The translations under genes were made by a program, and so were the position numbers. The notes under the pieces are model-generated. The model ran no database searches. It was not told where the DNA came from and saw only the letters and a list, made by a program, of their open reading frames with translations. Of a DNA stretch of 17,589 bases, positions 8,147 through 12,945 are shown one piece after another. This DNA comes from Clostridia bacterium (GTDB lineage Bacteria; Bacillota_A; Clostridia; RUG12999): the NCBI GenBank assembly GCA_017558425.1, contig JAFYVD010000022.1:1-17589 (forward strand), in the 5' to 3' direction. Position 1 is the stretch's first letter; each line of letters starts with the position of its first letter.

Positions 8147-9052
8147 ATGATGATTAATATAACTGAAATAAATGAAAAGGTAAAAGAGAATGCGATGAAG
8201 TTTGTTGCGGATACAGACAAAAATTATTTTTCGCAAATCCGCAAAGTTGCTCAGCACATTTATGACGGCAGAAACGAGCGTCCGATAGTTCTTTTGTCAG
8301 GTCCGTCCGGATCGGGAAAAACCACTACGGCACACGTTCTTGAGGCAATGCTTGACGAGATGGGTTGCCAAACTCACGCGCTGTCTATGGATAACTATTT
8401 TCTCTCCCTCTCCGACGAGGAAAAAATCGGTGCACAAGAAGGCACTATTGACCTTGAATCTCCGTCAAGGCTCAACATTCCTCTGCTCAACAGCCAGCTT
8501 GAGGATATTGTAAATTGCAAACCGGTGGAACTTCCTGTTTATGATTTTCCCACATCAACCTCATTAAGCTCGGGCGAAATTCTGGAAAGAAAACCGGGCG
8601 AGCTTGTAATTTTAGAGGGAATCCACGCGCTTAATCCGTCGGTGATTACTCTTCCTGACGATAAAACCGAAAAGGTATACATAAGTGTCCGCACAAGAAT
8701 TGTTTGTGACGGCCACACCATTCATCCTGAAAATGTGCGGTTGCTCCGCCGTATGATTCGTGATAACATTAACAGGGGCAGGTCTTTTGCGCAGACCTGT
8801 ACTGCCTGCAAAAGTGTGAAACGTGGCGAAGAGCTTTATGTAATGCCATATAAACATCGCTCGGATTTTGATATTGACACATTCATTCCCTACGAACTTG
8901 GGGTTTACAAAAACTTTTTCAGCATGCAACCGGAAAGTCTCGGAAATTGCGGCGAAATGGGCGAAGTTATTCGCCTGCTGACACCTGCGGTTCCCATTCC
9001 GGAACCTATGGTCCCTGAAAATTCGCTGATCAGAGAATTTATCGGCAAGTGA
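8147..9052 (+). CDS. Uridine kinase-like P-loop nucleoside kinase
   Basis: A 301-residue cytosolic kinase of the phosphoribulokinase/uridine kinase family. Walker A is GPSGSGKT (52-59), followed by MDNYF (81-85), the usual substrate-binding DxY segment of uridine kinases, and by LVILEGIHALNP, the strand carrying the family's Glu-Gly-x-His/Phe-Ala motif. The N-terminal 45 residues are extra compared with classic Udk (about 210 residues). The protein resembles the kinase half of long clostridial proteins that carry an N-terminal TGS/ThrRS-like part, but that part is absent here. Upstream GTG (8132) and ATG (8138) lie at or within the predicted transcript start and SD; ATG 8147 is 9 nt after GGAG (8134-8137). 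The substrate (uridine or another nucleoside or sugar) is not proven. Confidence 0.82.
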   Translation: MMINITEINEKVKENAMKFVADTDKNYFSQIRKVAQHIYDGRNERPIVLLSGPSGSGKTTTAHVLEAMLDEMGCQTHALSMDNYFLSLSDEEKIGAQEGTIDLESPSRLNIPLLNSQLEDIVNCKPVELPVYDFPTSTSLSSGEILERKPGELVILEGIHALNPSVITLPDDKTEKVYISVRTRIVCDGHTIHPENVRLLRRMIRDNINRGRSFAQTCTACKSVKRGEELYVMPYKHRSDFDIDTFIPYELGVYKNFFSMQPESLGNCGEMGEVIRLLTPAVPIPEPMVPENSLIREFIGK

Positions 9053-9066
9053 GAACCTCTTGGCAC

Positions 9067-9094
9067 AATAAAAAATCCGGTGCATTGCACCGGA
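9067..9094 (-). terminator. Terminator of the LexA-like regulator gene
   Basis: TCCGGTGC (9076-9083) pairs with GCACCGGA (9087-9094), loop ATT. On the minus strand the stem is followed by TTTTTTATTG, a good U-tract. It also sits just downstream of the convergent kinase gene, but the plus-strand tail is poor in T. Confidence 0.8.
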
Positions 9095-9101
9095 CAGTGA
9101 A

Positions 9102-9704
9102 CTATTCTTCGCTCATAACGTATTTTACAACTGCATAAATTTCTATGTTGCCCGGACTGTCTTTCTCAAACATAATCGGAGAAATTTCGGGGTTTGCAGG
9201 AATAATTGCGGCATAGTTTTCACGGATTTTTTCGTATCTGGCAAAGAAACGGTTATCGCCGTCGCTCACCACGATACGATGCTTGTCGCCCAAAGTAAAT
9301 GTTTTTGACAAAATAACGGTGGAACCCTTTGAAATACCGATACTTTCCAACCTGTCGTCAGAAAGAACCACGGCAAATCCGTCGGTGATGCCTGTGTGAG
9401 GCAAGGAAACAAACCCAACCTCCACGGCGTCGGATTTTTCCGATGACATAATGGGCAATTTAAGACTTTCAGATTGATAGCCGATTTCGTTTTGATGTAA
9501 AACAGGGGTGCTGTTGTCAAAAAAACTCATGGGTACGTCAAACAAAGAACACATTTTGACCAACATTTCATGTTTGGGCAGCGAAATGCTGTTCATATAA
9601 TGACTCACGCTGCTGCGGGATTTCAAACCCAGCTTGGCGGCAATAGTCTCATATGATTCGCCGCTGTTTTCAACAAGGCTTTTGAATTTTTCACCAAAGT
9701 CCAT
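9102..9704 (-). CDS. XRE regulator with degenerate LexA/S24-like domain
   Basis: A 200-residue DNA-binding regulator. Residues 15-40 (SYETIAAKLGLKSRSSVSHYM) form an XRE-type helix-turn-helix. Residues about 95-198 follow the LexA/CI/UmuD (peptidase S24) fold pattern: DDRLESIGISKGSTVIL, VSDGDNRFFARYEKI and IIPANPEISPIMF match the spacing of the usual GDSMEP, VKR and SxNPxY blocks. The nucleophile Ser position reads Arg118 and the Lys position reads Ala155, so self-cleavage is unlikely and the domain is probably a dimerisation or ligand-sensing module. That alignment is mine, by eye. The ATG has AAGGGGG (9712-9718) 7-8 nt in front. The gene is alone, with its own promoter and candidate autoregulatory boxes. 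Its target genes are unknown. Confidence 0.8.
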   Translation of the reverse strand: MDFGEKFKSLVENSGESYETIAAKLGLKSRSSVSHYMNSISLPKHEMLVKMCSLFDVPMSFFDNSTPVLHQNEIGYQSESLKLPIMSSEKSDAVEVGFVSLPHTGITDGFAVVLSDDRLESIGISKGSTVILSKTFTLGDKHRIVVSDGDNRFFARYEKIRENYAAIIPANPEISPIMFEKDSPGNIEIYAVVKYVMSEE

Positions 9705-9719
9705 GAAATTACCCCCTTT

Positions 9720-9757
9720 TCGACAATATTTGATATAAGTATAACATAAATCGACAA
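9720..9757. promoter_or_regulatory. Paired TCGACAA boxes at the regulator promoter
   Basis: TCGACAA occurs at 9720-9726 and again at 9751-9757 in the same orientation, 31 bp apart (about three helical turns). One lies in the -35/-10 spacer, the other just past the expected start site of the regulator gene. This is the usual place for autorepression; the match to this regulator is inferred. Confidence 0.45.
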
Positions 9758-9766
9758 AATTTGCAA
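9738..9766 (-). promoter_or_regulatory. Promoter of the LexA-like regulator gene
   Basis: On the minus strand, TTGCAA (9761-9766), a 17-nt spacer ending in TGT (extended -10) and TATACT (9738-9743). Start of transcription near 9731. Confidence 0.75.
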
Positions 9767-9797
9767 GAAGAAATTCTTGTGCGAAAGGAGCGGAAAA

Positions 9798-10238
9798 ATG
9801 AAAATAAAATTTCCGTCAAAAAGAAACCTTATTATTGTGTGTAGTGCGGTGCTGGTGATTGTTGTATTGGCAGCAGCGATATATTTTCTGACGTTGCCCG
9901 AAAATGCGTCGGCGCCCGTTTCGGCAAAGCCTGTGACAGAATCGGACGGACAGGAGCAGACCGAGTTTAATTATTCGGTGGAAGATGCGCAAAAGATTGC
10001 TGAAAAAGCAGCGAAATTTATGTTCGGCGAAGATGCGTTTGTAATTTGTCTTGGGCCCGAACCTGCAAAAGTAGAAATTCACGGGACGGACAGGTATGTT
10101 TATGTTTTCGGTGCCGATTCTTTTGTTGCACAGCAGGAGTCGGGTCAAATCCGCGGACTTTATCATATCGACGCCGACAGCGGCGAGGTTTTTGACAACG
10201 GAAACGGAAATATGGAAAAAATAATGAATGGAGATTAA
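9798..10238 (+). CDS. Membrane-anchored PepSY-like protein 1
   Basis: A 146-residue protein: a short basic N-terminus (MKIKFPSKR), one hydrophobic segment at about 10-31, a Ser/Ala/Pro-rich linker, and an outside globular part. The globular part resembles a PepSY-type fold: SVEDAQKIAEKAAKFMFG, then RYVYVFGADS, then YHIDADSGEVFDNG. The ending D-x-SGEV pattern is the common PepSY hallmark. PepSY domains are thought to inhibit or bind partner proteins outside the membrane; no partner is visible. The start codon is ATG 9798 behind AAAGGAG (9784-9790), not the TTG at 9777. A small CAAGAA/TTCTTG hairpin with a GAAA loop (9764-9779) precedes the RBS. I found no clear promoter on this strand. The next gene, 4 bp on, is a paralog. 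Confidence 0.75.
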   Translation: MKIKFPSKRNLIIVCSAVLVIVVLAAAIYFLTLPENASAPVSAKPVTESDGQEQTEFNYSVEDAQKIAEKAAKFMFGEDAFVICLGPEPAKVEIHGTDRYVYVFGADSFVAQQESGQIRGLYHIDADSGEVFDNGNGNMEKIMNGD

Positions 10239-10242
10239 CGGT

Positions 10243-10647
10243 ATGAAAAATAAAAAGAAACTTTACATTCTTTCGGGGCTGGGAGTTGCTGCCGGAGCGG
10301 CAGTGGCGGCTTGGTTTATGAAAAAAGACAGAAAAAAGACAGACGACTATTTGCTTGCAGGCGAATCGGAGGATGAAATTTTTCTCGATTATGTTGAAAA
10401 TACCGAAGTAAGCTATGAAGATGCGGAAGAAAAAGCGTTATCAGCGGCAAAAGCTAAGCTGGGTCAGAGTGCCGTTGTTGTTTCTGCCAGCGACAATAAA
10501 GCGCTGACGGTGAATATCGGTGGCGAAAGCAGACATTGTTATATGTTTGGTGCCAGCTGTGACAGCTTAAGTCCCATAGCCGAAACATTGATTTTCTATG
10601 TAGATTCAGCTTCGGGCGAAGTTTTCGGCAACGGAGCGGCGGAATAA
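10243..10647 (+). CDS. Membrane-anchored PepSY-like protein 2 (paralog)
   Basis: A 134-residue protein with a basic start (MKNKKK), a hydrophobic stretch at about 7-26 rich in Gly/Ala, then a charged linker and a globular part that follows the preceding protein: YEDAEEKALSAAKAKLG, then RHCYMFGASCDS, then FYVDSASGEVFGNG. The common YxFGA and SGEVFxNG blocks show the two arose by duplication. The function is unknown; PepSY-like by motif only. I chose ATG 10243, 9 nt after GGAG (10230-10233), over the in-frame ATG at 10228, which lies inside the end of the preceding gene. The stop is 5 bp from the start of the biotin ligase gene, so the three form one operon. Confidence 0.75.
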   Translation: MKNKKKLYILSGLGVAAGAAVAAWFMKKDRKKTDDYLLAGESEDEIFLDYVENTEVSYEDAEEKALSAAKAKLGQSAVVVSASDNKALTVNIGGESRHCYMFGASCDSLSPIAETLIFYVDSASGEVFGNGAAE

Positions 10648-10652
10648 AGGAT

Positions 10653-11423
10653 ATGATTTCAAAAAGCGAAATAATTGCCGGATTGTCCGGAAAATATAAA
10701 AATATCGAAGTAACGGTTTTTGATGAAATTGATTCCACTAACCGAGTTGCGAAGGAAATGGAATCAAACCCGCCGCAGCTTGTGGTGGCAGACAGTCAGA
10801 CGGCGGGCAGGGGCAGACTGGGAAGAAGTTTTTATTCCCCTGCAAATACGGGGATTTATATGTCAATAAAGATGGGCGGATTTTCGCAGCTTGCGGACGG
10901 AGTTTTTATAACTTCGGCAGCGGCGGTTGCCGTAACCGATGCAATCTTTACGCTTACGGGGATTGAAACGGGTATAAAATGGGTCAACGACATATATCAC
11001 GACGGCAAAAAAATCTGCGGGATTCTTGCAGAATCGGTTTGCCTTGACGGCAAATTTTTTGTTGTGGTTGGGATTGGACTCAATCTGACAACCGCCGAGT
11101 TTCCCGAGGAAATTTCGGAAATTGCAGGCTCGCTCCGGACAAGTGTGCCGAGGGAAGCCTTTATAGCGGAAATCACCAAAAATCTGTTGGATATTTGCGA
11201 AAACCGGGAAGATTGTGACTTTATGGAACGATATCGCAAAAGGTCGATAGTTATTGGAAAGGAAATAAATTATTTTCGGGAGGGTGTGCAAAAATCCGCA
11301 ACCGCCATTGCGGTTGACCCTTCGGGCGGACTTGTTGTCCGGGATGATGATGGCAACGAAACCACTCTTTCCACGGGTGAAATTACAGTCAGATTAAAAG
11401 GGGATGTAAAAATAGGGTTGTAA
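10653..11423 (+). CDS. birA: Biotin-[acetyl-CoA carboxylase] ligase, no HTH domain
   Basis: A 256-residue biotin protein ligase that makes biotinyl-AMP and transfers biotin to the Lys of carboxyl carrier proteins. GRGRLGRSF (52-60) is the biotinyl-AMP binding loop, DEIDSTN (24-30) the substrate-side strand, and KWVNDI (109-114) holds the catalytic Lys; CGILAES follows. The C-terminal small domain (about 210-256, FREGVQKSATAIAVDPSGGLVV) is the usual SH3-like part. The N-terminal winged helix of bifunctional BirA is absent, so this is a monofunctional ligase that cannot itself repress bio genes. RBS spacing is tight (AAAGG ends 2 nt before ATG), so it probably depends on coupling to the gene before it. 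Confidence 0.95.
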   Translation: MISKSEIIAGLSGKYKNIEVTVFDEIDSTNRVAKEMESNPPQLVVADSQTAGRGRLGRSFYSPANTGIYMSIKMGGFSQLADGVFITSAAAVAVTDAIFTLTGIETGIKWVNDIYHDGKKICGILAESVCLDGKFFVVVGIGLNLTTAEFPEEISEIAGSLRTSVPREAFIAEITKNLLDICENREDCDFMERYRKRSIVIGKEINYFREGVQKSATAIAVDPSGGLVVRDDDGNETTLSTGEITVRLKGDVKIGL

Positions 11424-11454
11424 AAACTTTGTGTTTTTACAACCTTATTCTTTT
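11416..11454 (+). terminator. Terminator of the PepSY-birA operon
   Basis: A 12-bp stem, GGTTGTAAAAAC (11416-11427) with GTTTTTACAACC (11433-11444), loop TTTGT, followed by TTATTCTTTT. The stop codon of birA lies inside the left arm. Confidence 0.88.
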
Positions 11455-11469
11455 GTCGAAATGTTTTTA

Positions 11470-11498
11470 GGTTAAAAAACACCTCTGGGGCAATAATA
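11470..11498 (+). promoter_or_regulatory. Candidate sigma-F-type promoter of sigG
   Basis: GGCAATAATA (11489-11498) fits the sigma-F -10 pattern GGnrAnAnTw at every position, and GGTTA (11470-11474) fits the -35 pattern GywTA at four of five, spacer 14. In Bacillus, sigG is read by sigma-F and then by sigma-G itself. No good sigma-A promoter is seen here. Leader of about 28 nt. Confidence 0.55.
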
Positions 11499-11532
11499 AA
11501 ATCACAAGATGATTTTAGCCGGAGGTGCACAA

Positions 11533-12303
11533 ATGAATAAAGTGGAAATTTGCGGGGTTAACACGTCCAAACTGCCCGTTTTGTCGAGAGAGAAGAAAAA
11601 GGAACTGTTTGAGCGGATAAAGCAAGGGGACGAAGCGGCGAGAGAGGAATTTGTATACGGAAATTTAAGACTTGTCCTCAGTGTGATGAAACGATTTTCA
11701 GCCAAGAGCGGAGAAAATGCCGATGACCTTTTTCAGGTGGGATGCGTGGGACTGATAAAAGCAATTGACAATTTCGATACTTCTCAAAATGTGCAGTTTT
11801 CCACCTATGCAGTTCCTATGATTATAGGTGAAATACGCCGCTACCTGCGGGACAACAACCCCATCAGGGTCAGCAGATCTATAAGAGATACGGCATATAA
11901 GGTTTTGCAGACCAAAGAAAAAATGATAGCCGAGACAGGGCAGGAACCCAGCATTGATGAGATTGCGAAAAGGCTTGAACTTCCGAGGGAAGAAATTACA
12001 TTTGCACTTGATGCCATTCAGGAACCTGTTTCGCTGTACGAACCCATTTATCACGACGGCGGTGACGCAGTTTTTATTATGGATCAGGTGAAGGATTCCA
12101 AAAGCACCGATGAAAACTGGATTGAAAATATCGCACTTTATAATGCAATTGATAAACTCAGCGAACGTGAACGCCACATTCTCAGCCTGCGTTTTTTCAA
12201 AGGACGAACCCAAATGGAGGTTGCGGACGAAATAGGCATTTCTCAGGCTCAGGTGAGCCGTCTGGAAAAATCGGCACTGGGGCATATGAGAAAGTATATA
12301 TAA
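11533..12303 (+). CDS. sigG: RNA polymerase sporulation-specific sigma factor G
   Basis: A 256-residue sigma-70 family factor that drives late forespore gene expression during sporulation. The N-terminus NKVEICGVNTSKLPVL (2-17) is the known sigma-G signature that distinguishes it from sigma-F. Region 2 follows, with NLRLVLSVMKRF, DDLFQVGCVGLIKAIDNFD (64-82) and FSTYAVPMIIGEIRRYLRD (89-107). Region 3 is about 115-190, and region 4 ends with the HTH QMEVADEIGISQAQVSRLEK. Length agrees with the 260-residue Bacillus protein. ATG 11533 has GGAGGTG (11521-11527) in front; an ATG at 11509 would add eight residues unlike the family. It is not next to sigE/spoIIGA within this window, which is the order common elsewhere. 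Confidence 0.97.
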   Translation: MNKVEICGVNTSKLPVLSREKKKELFERIKQGDEAAREEFVYGNLRLVLSVMKRFSAKSGENADDLFQVGCVGLIKAIDNFDTSQNVQFSTYAVPMIIGEIRRYLRDNNPIRVSRSIRDTAYKVLQTKEKMIAETGQEPSIDEIAKRLELPREEITFALDAIQEPVSLYEPIYHDGGDAVFIMDQVKDSKSTDENWIENIALYNAIDKLSERERHILSLRFFKGRTQMEVADEIGISQAQVSRLEKSALGHMRKYI

Positions 12304-12348
12304 AAATAACCCCCGAACGAATGCTGTTCGGGGATGTGATATTATTTT
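12303..12348. repeat. Terminator-bearing direct repeat, copy 1
   Basis: 46 bp starting AAAATAACCCCCGAAC and ending TGATATTATTTT. It differs from the copy at 12864-12908 only in the loop and in the few bases after the right arm. It starts at the last base of the sigG stop codon and its right end includes the stop codon of the XRE gene. Confidence 0.8.
12310..12333. terminator. Bidirectional terminator, sigG / XRE regulator
   Basis: CCCCGAAC (12311-12318) pairs with GTTCGGGG (12326-12333), loop GAATGCT. On the plus strand it is followed by ATGTGATATTATTTT, and on the minus strand by GTTATTTTTATA, serving both convergent genes. Confidence 0.8.
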
Positions 12349-12578
12349 AAGAGGTCGTCATAAGTTGTGGCAAGGATTTCCTTGATGGCGCGCAATTGGG
12401 TTGCATAAACGTGCTGAATTCCACGTTCGATTTTCACAAGAGATTCTCTGGTGATATCAACTCCCATAAGTTGCATTTTTTTAACCAGGTCAACCTGTCG
12501 GACGCCTTTTTCCTTTCTGATGCGACGGATATTGTTCCCAAGTTGAATAGAATCGTGTTTTATTTTCTGTTCTTCCAT
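12342..12578 (-). CDS. Small XRE-family transcriptional regulator
   Basis: A 78-residue protein that is almost wholly one helix-turn-helix domain: LGNNIRRIRKEKGVRQVDLVKKMQ, then DITRESLVKIERG (recognition helix region) and YATQLRAIKEILATTYDDLL. It has no effector domain, like small Cro/CI-type repressors. ATG 12578 is preceded by AAAGGGTGA; an in-frame TTG at 12602 would add eight residues and has no RBS. It is transcribed away from the cysteine-rich peptide gene, with 107 bp between the two start codons, and a 16-bp near-palindrome and a related site lie there. It is therefore likely to regulate itself and its neighbour; this is inference. Its stop codon lies within the terminator repeat. 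Confidence 0.88.
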   Translation of the reverse strand: MEEQKIKHDSIQLGNNIRRIRKEKGVRQVDLVKKMQLMGVDITRESLVKIERGIQHVYATQLRAIKEILATTYDDLLK

Positions 12579-12616
12579 ATAAATCACCCTTTTTGGACTC
12601 AAATAAGCACTTTTTC

Positions 12617-12645
12617 TTGATTATACGATTAAAATGTGTTAAAAT
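12617..12645 (+). promoter_or_regulatory. Promoter of the Cys-rich peptide gene
   Basis: TTGATT (12617-12622), a 17-nt spacer ending in TGT (extended -10) and TAAAAT (12640-12645). Start near 12652, inside the palindromic operator-like site. Confidence 0.72.
12620..12625 (-). promoter_or_regulatory. Possible -10 box of the XRE regulator gene
   Basis: A perfect TATAAT on the minus strand, but the -35 position (CCCATT) is poor and there is no TGn extension. It overlaps the -35 box of the divergent promoter, so the two would compete for RNA polymerase. Confidence 0.4.
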
Positions 12646-12685
12646 GGGACTAATATAAGTCCTTTTTGAGAAGAGGTGATAATAA

Positions 12686-12865
12686 ATGATTATTGATGTA
12701 ACGGGAACAGAACTTATTCCCGGAAATTGTGGGAATAATTGTCCGGGGAGGGGATTGTGTTGCGATGAGTGTGATTTTTTAAGCTGTTGTTTAGAAAATT
12801 TTGATGTGAATAAGTGTGAAAAATGTGATAAAACTGAATGTCCTAACAATAAAGAATCCACATAA
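12686..12865 (+). CDS. 59-residue protein with 10 cysteines
   Basis: A short gene just below usual size cut-offs. The protein begins MIIDVTGTELIPGNCGNNCP and has Cys at 15, 19, 25, 26, 29, 34, 35, 44, 47 and 52, giving the pattern C-x3-C-x5-CC-x2-C-x4-CC-x8-C-x2-C-x4-C. It is acidic, has no signal peptide and no membrane segment, so disulfides are unlikely in the cell and metal or Fe-S binding, or modification as a peptide precursor, are possible; none is shown. AAGAGGTGAT (12671-12680) is a very strong RBS 5 nt before the ATG, a clear promoter lies upstream, and a terminator starts right after the stop, so the gene is well supported. No radical-SAM or other modifying enzyme is adjacent. Divergent partner of the small XRE regulator. 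Confidence 0.85.
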   Translation: MIIDVTGTELIPGNCGNNCPGRGLCCDECDFLSCCLENFDVNKCEKCDKTECPNNKEST

Positions 12866-12908
12866 AATAACCCCCGAACAAAACTCGTTCGGGGGGTGAT
12901 ATTATTTT
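12864..12908. repeat. Terminator-bearing direct repeat, copy 2
   Basis: 45 bp, near-identical to 12303-12348, again starting within a TAA stop codon (here of the cysteine-rich gene). The two copies bracket the regulator/peptide cassette. Confidence 0.8.
12871..12895. terminator. Bidirectional terminator, Cys-rich gene / dnaE
   Basis: CCCCCGAAC (12871-12879) pairs with GTTCGGGGG (12887-12895), loop AAAACTC. The plus-strand tail is GTGATATTATTTT, the minus-strand tail TTATTTTATG. Confidence 0.82.
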
Positions 12909-12938
12909 GTAGGGGGCGATGCCCACATCGCCCCGTTT
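12909..12938. repeat. Interspersed palindromic repeat, copy B
   Basis: Starts GTAGGGG and forms a 9-bp stem, GGGGCGATG (12913-12921) with CATCGCCCC (12926-12934), loop CCCA. It lies 8-12 bp behind the dnaE stop codon, the same position that copy A holds behind the hemolysin III gene. Where copy A has an A:T pair, copy B has G:C. Confidence 0.65.
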
Positions 12939-12945
12939 GAGATTC

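Larger units (their letters stand above)
12595..12662. promoter_or_regulatory. Two operator-like sites between XRE gene and Cys-rich gene
   Basis: Site 1, 12647-12662, reads GGACTAATATAAGTCC and is palindromic at 14 of 16 positions; it covers the expected start site of the cysteine-rich gene. Site 2, 12595-12610, reads GGACTCAAATAAGCAC, matches site 1 at 12 of 16 positions and lies at the start region of the XRE gene. Centres are 52 bp apart, about five helical turns. Confidence 0.5.

Noticed and set aside
9726..9797. Sigma-A promoter on the plus strand for the PepSY-birA operon
   Set aside because: TCGACA at 9720 pairs only with boxes at spacer 14 or 19; no acceptable combination.
11697..12286. 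195-codon minus-strand frame opposite sigG
   Set aside because: Shadow of the conserved sigma factor frame; no promoter or RBS.
12643..12648. -35 box for the XRE gene
   Set aside because: CCCATT is too far from consensus; only the -10 is kept, at low confidence.
12686..12865. SCIFF-type ranthipeptide precursor
   Set aside because: The Cys pattern and N-terminus differ from SCIFF and no radical-SAM maturase is adjacent, so I left the protein unassigned.
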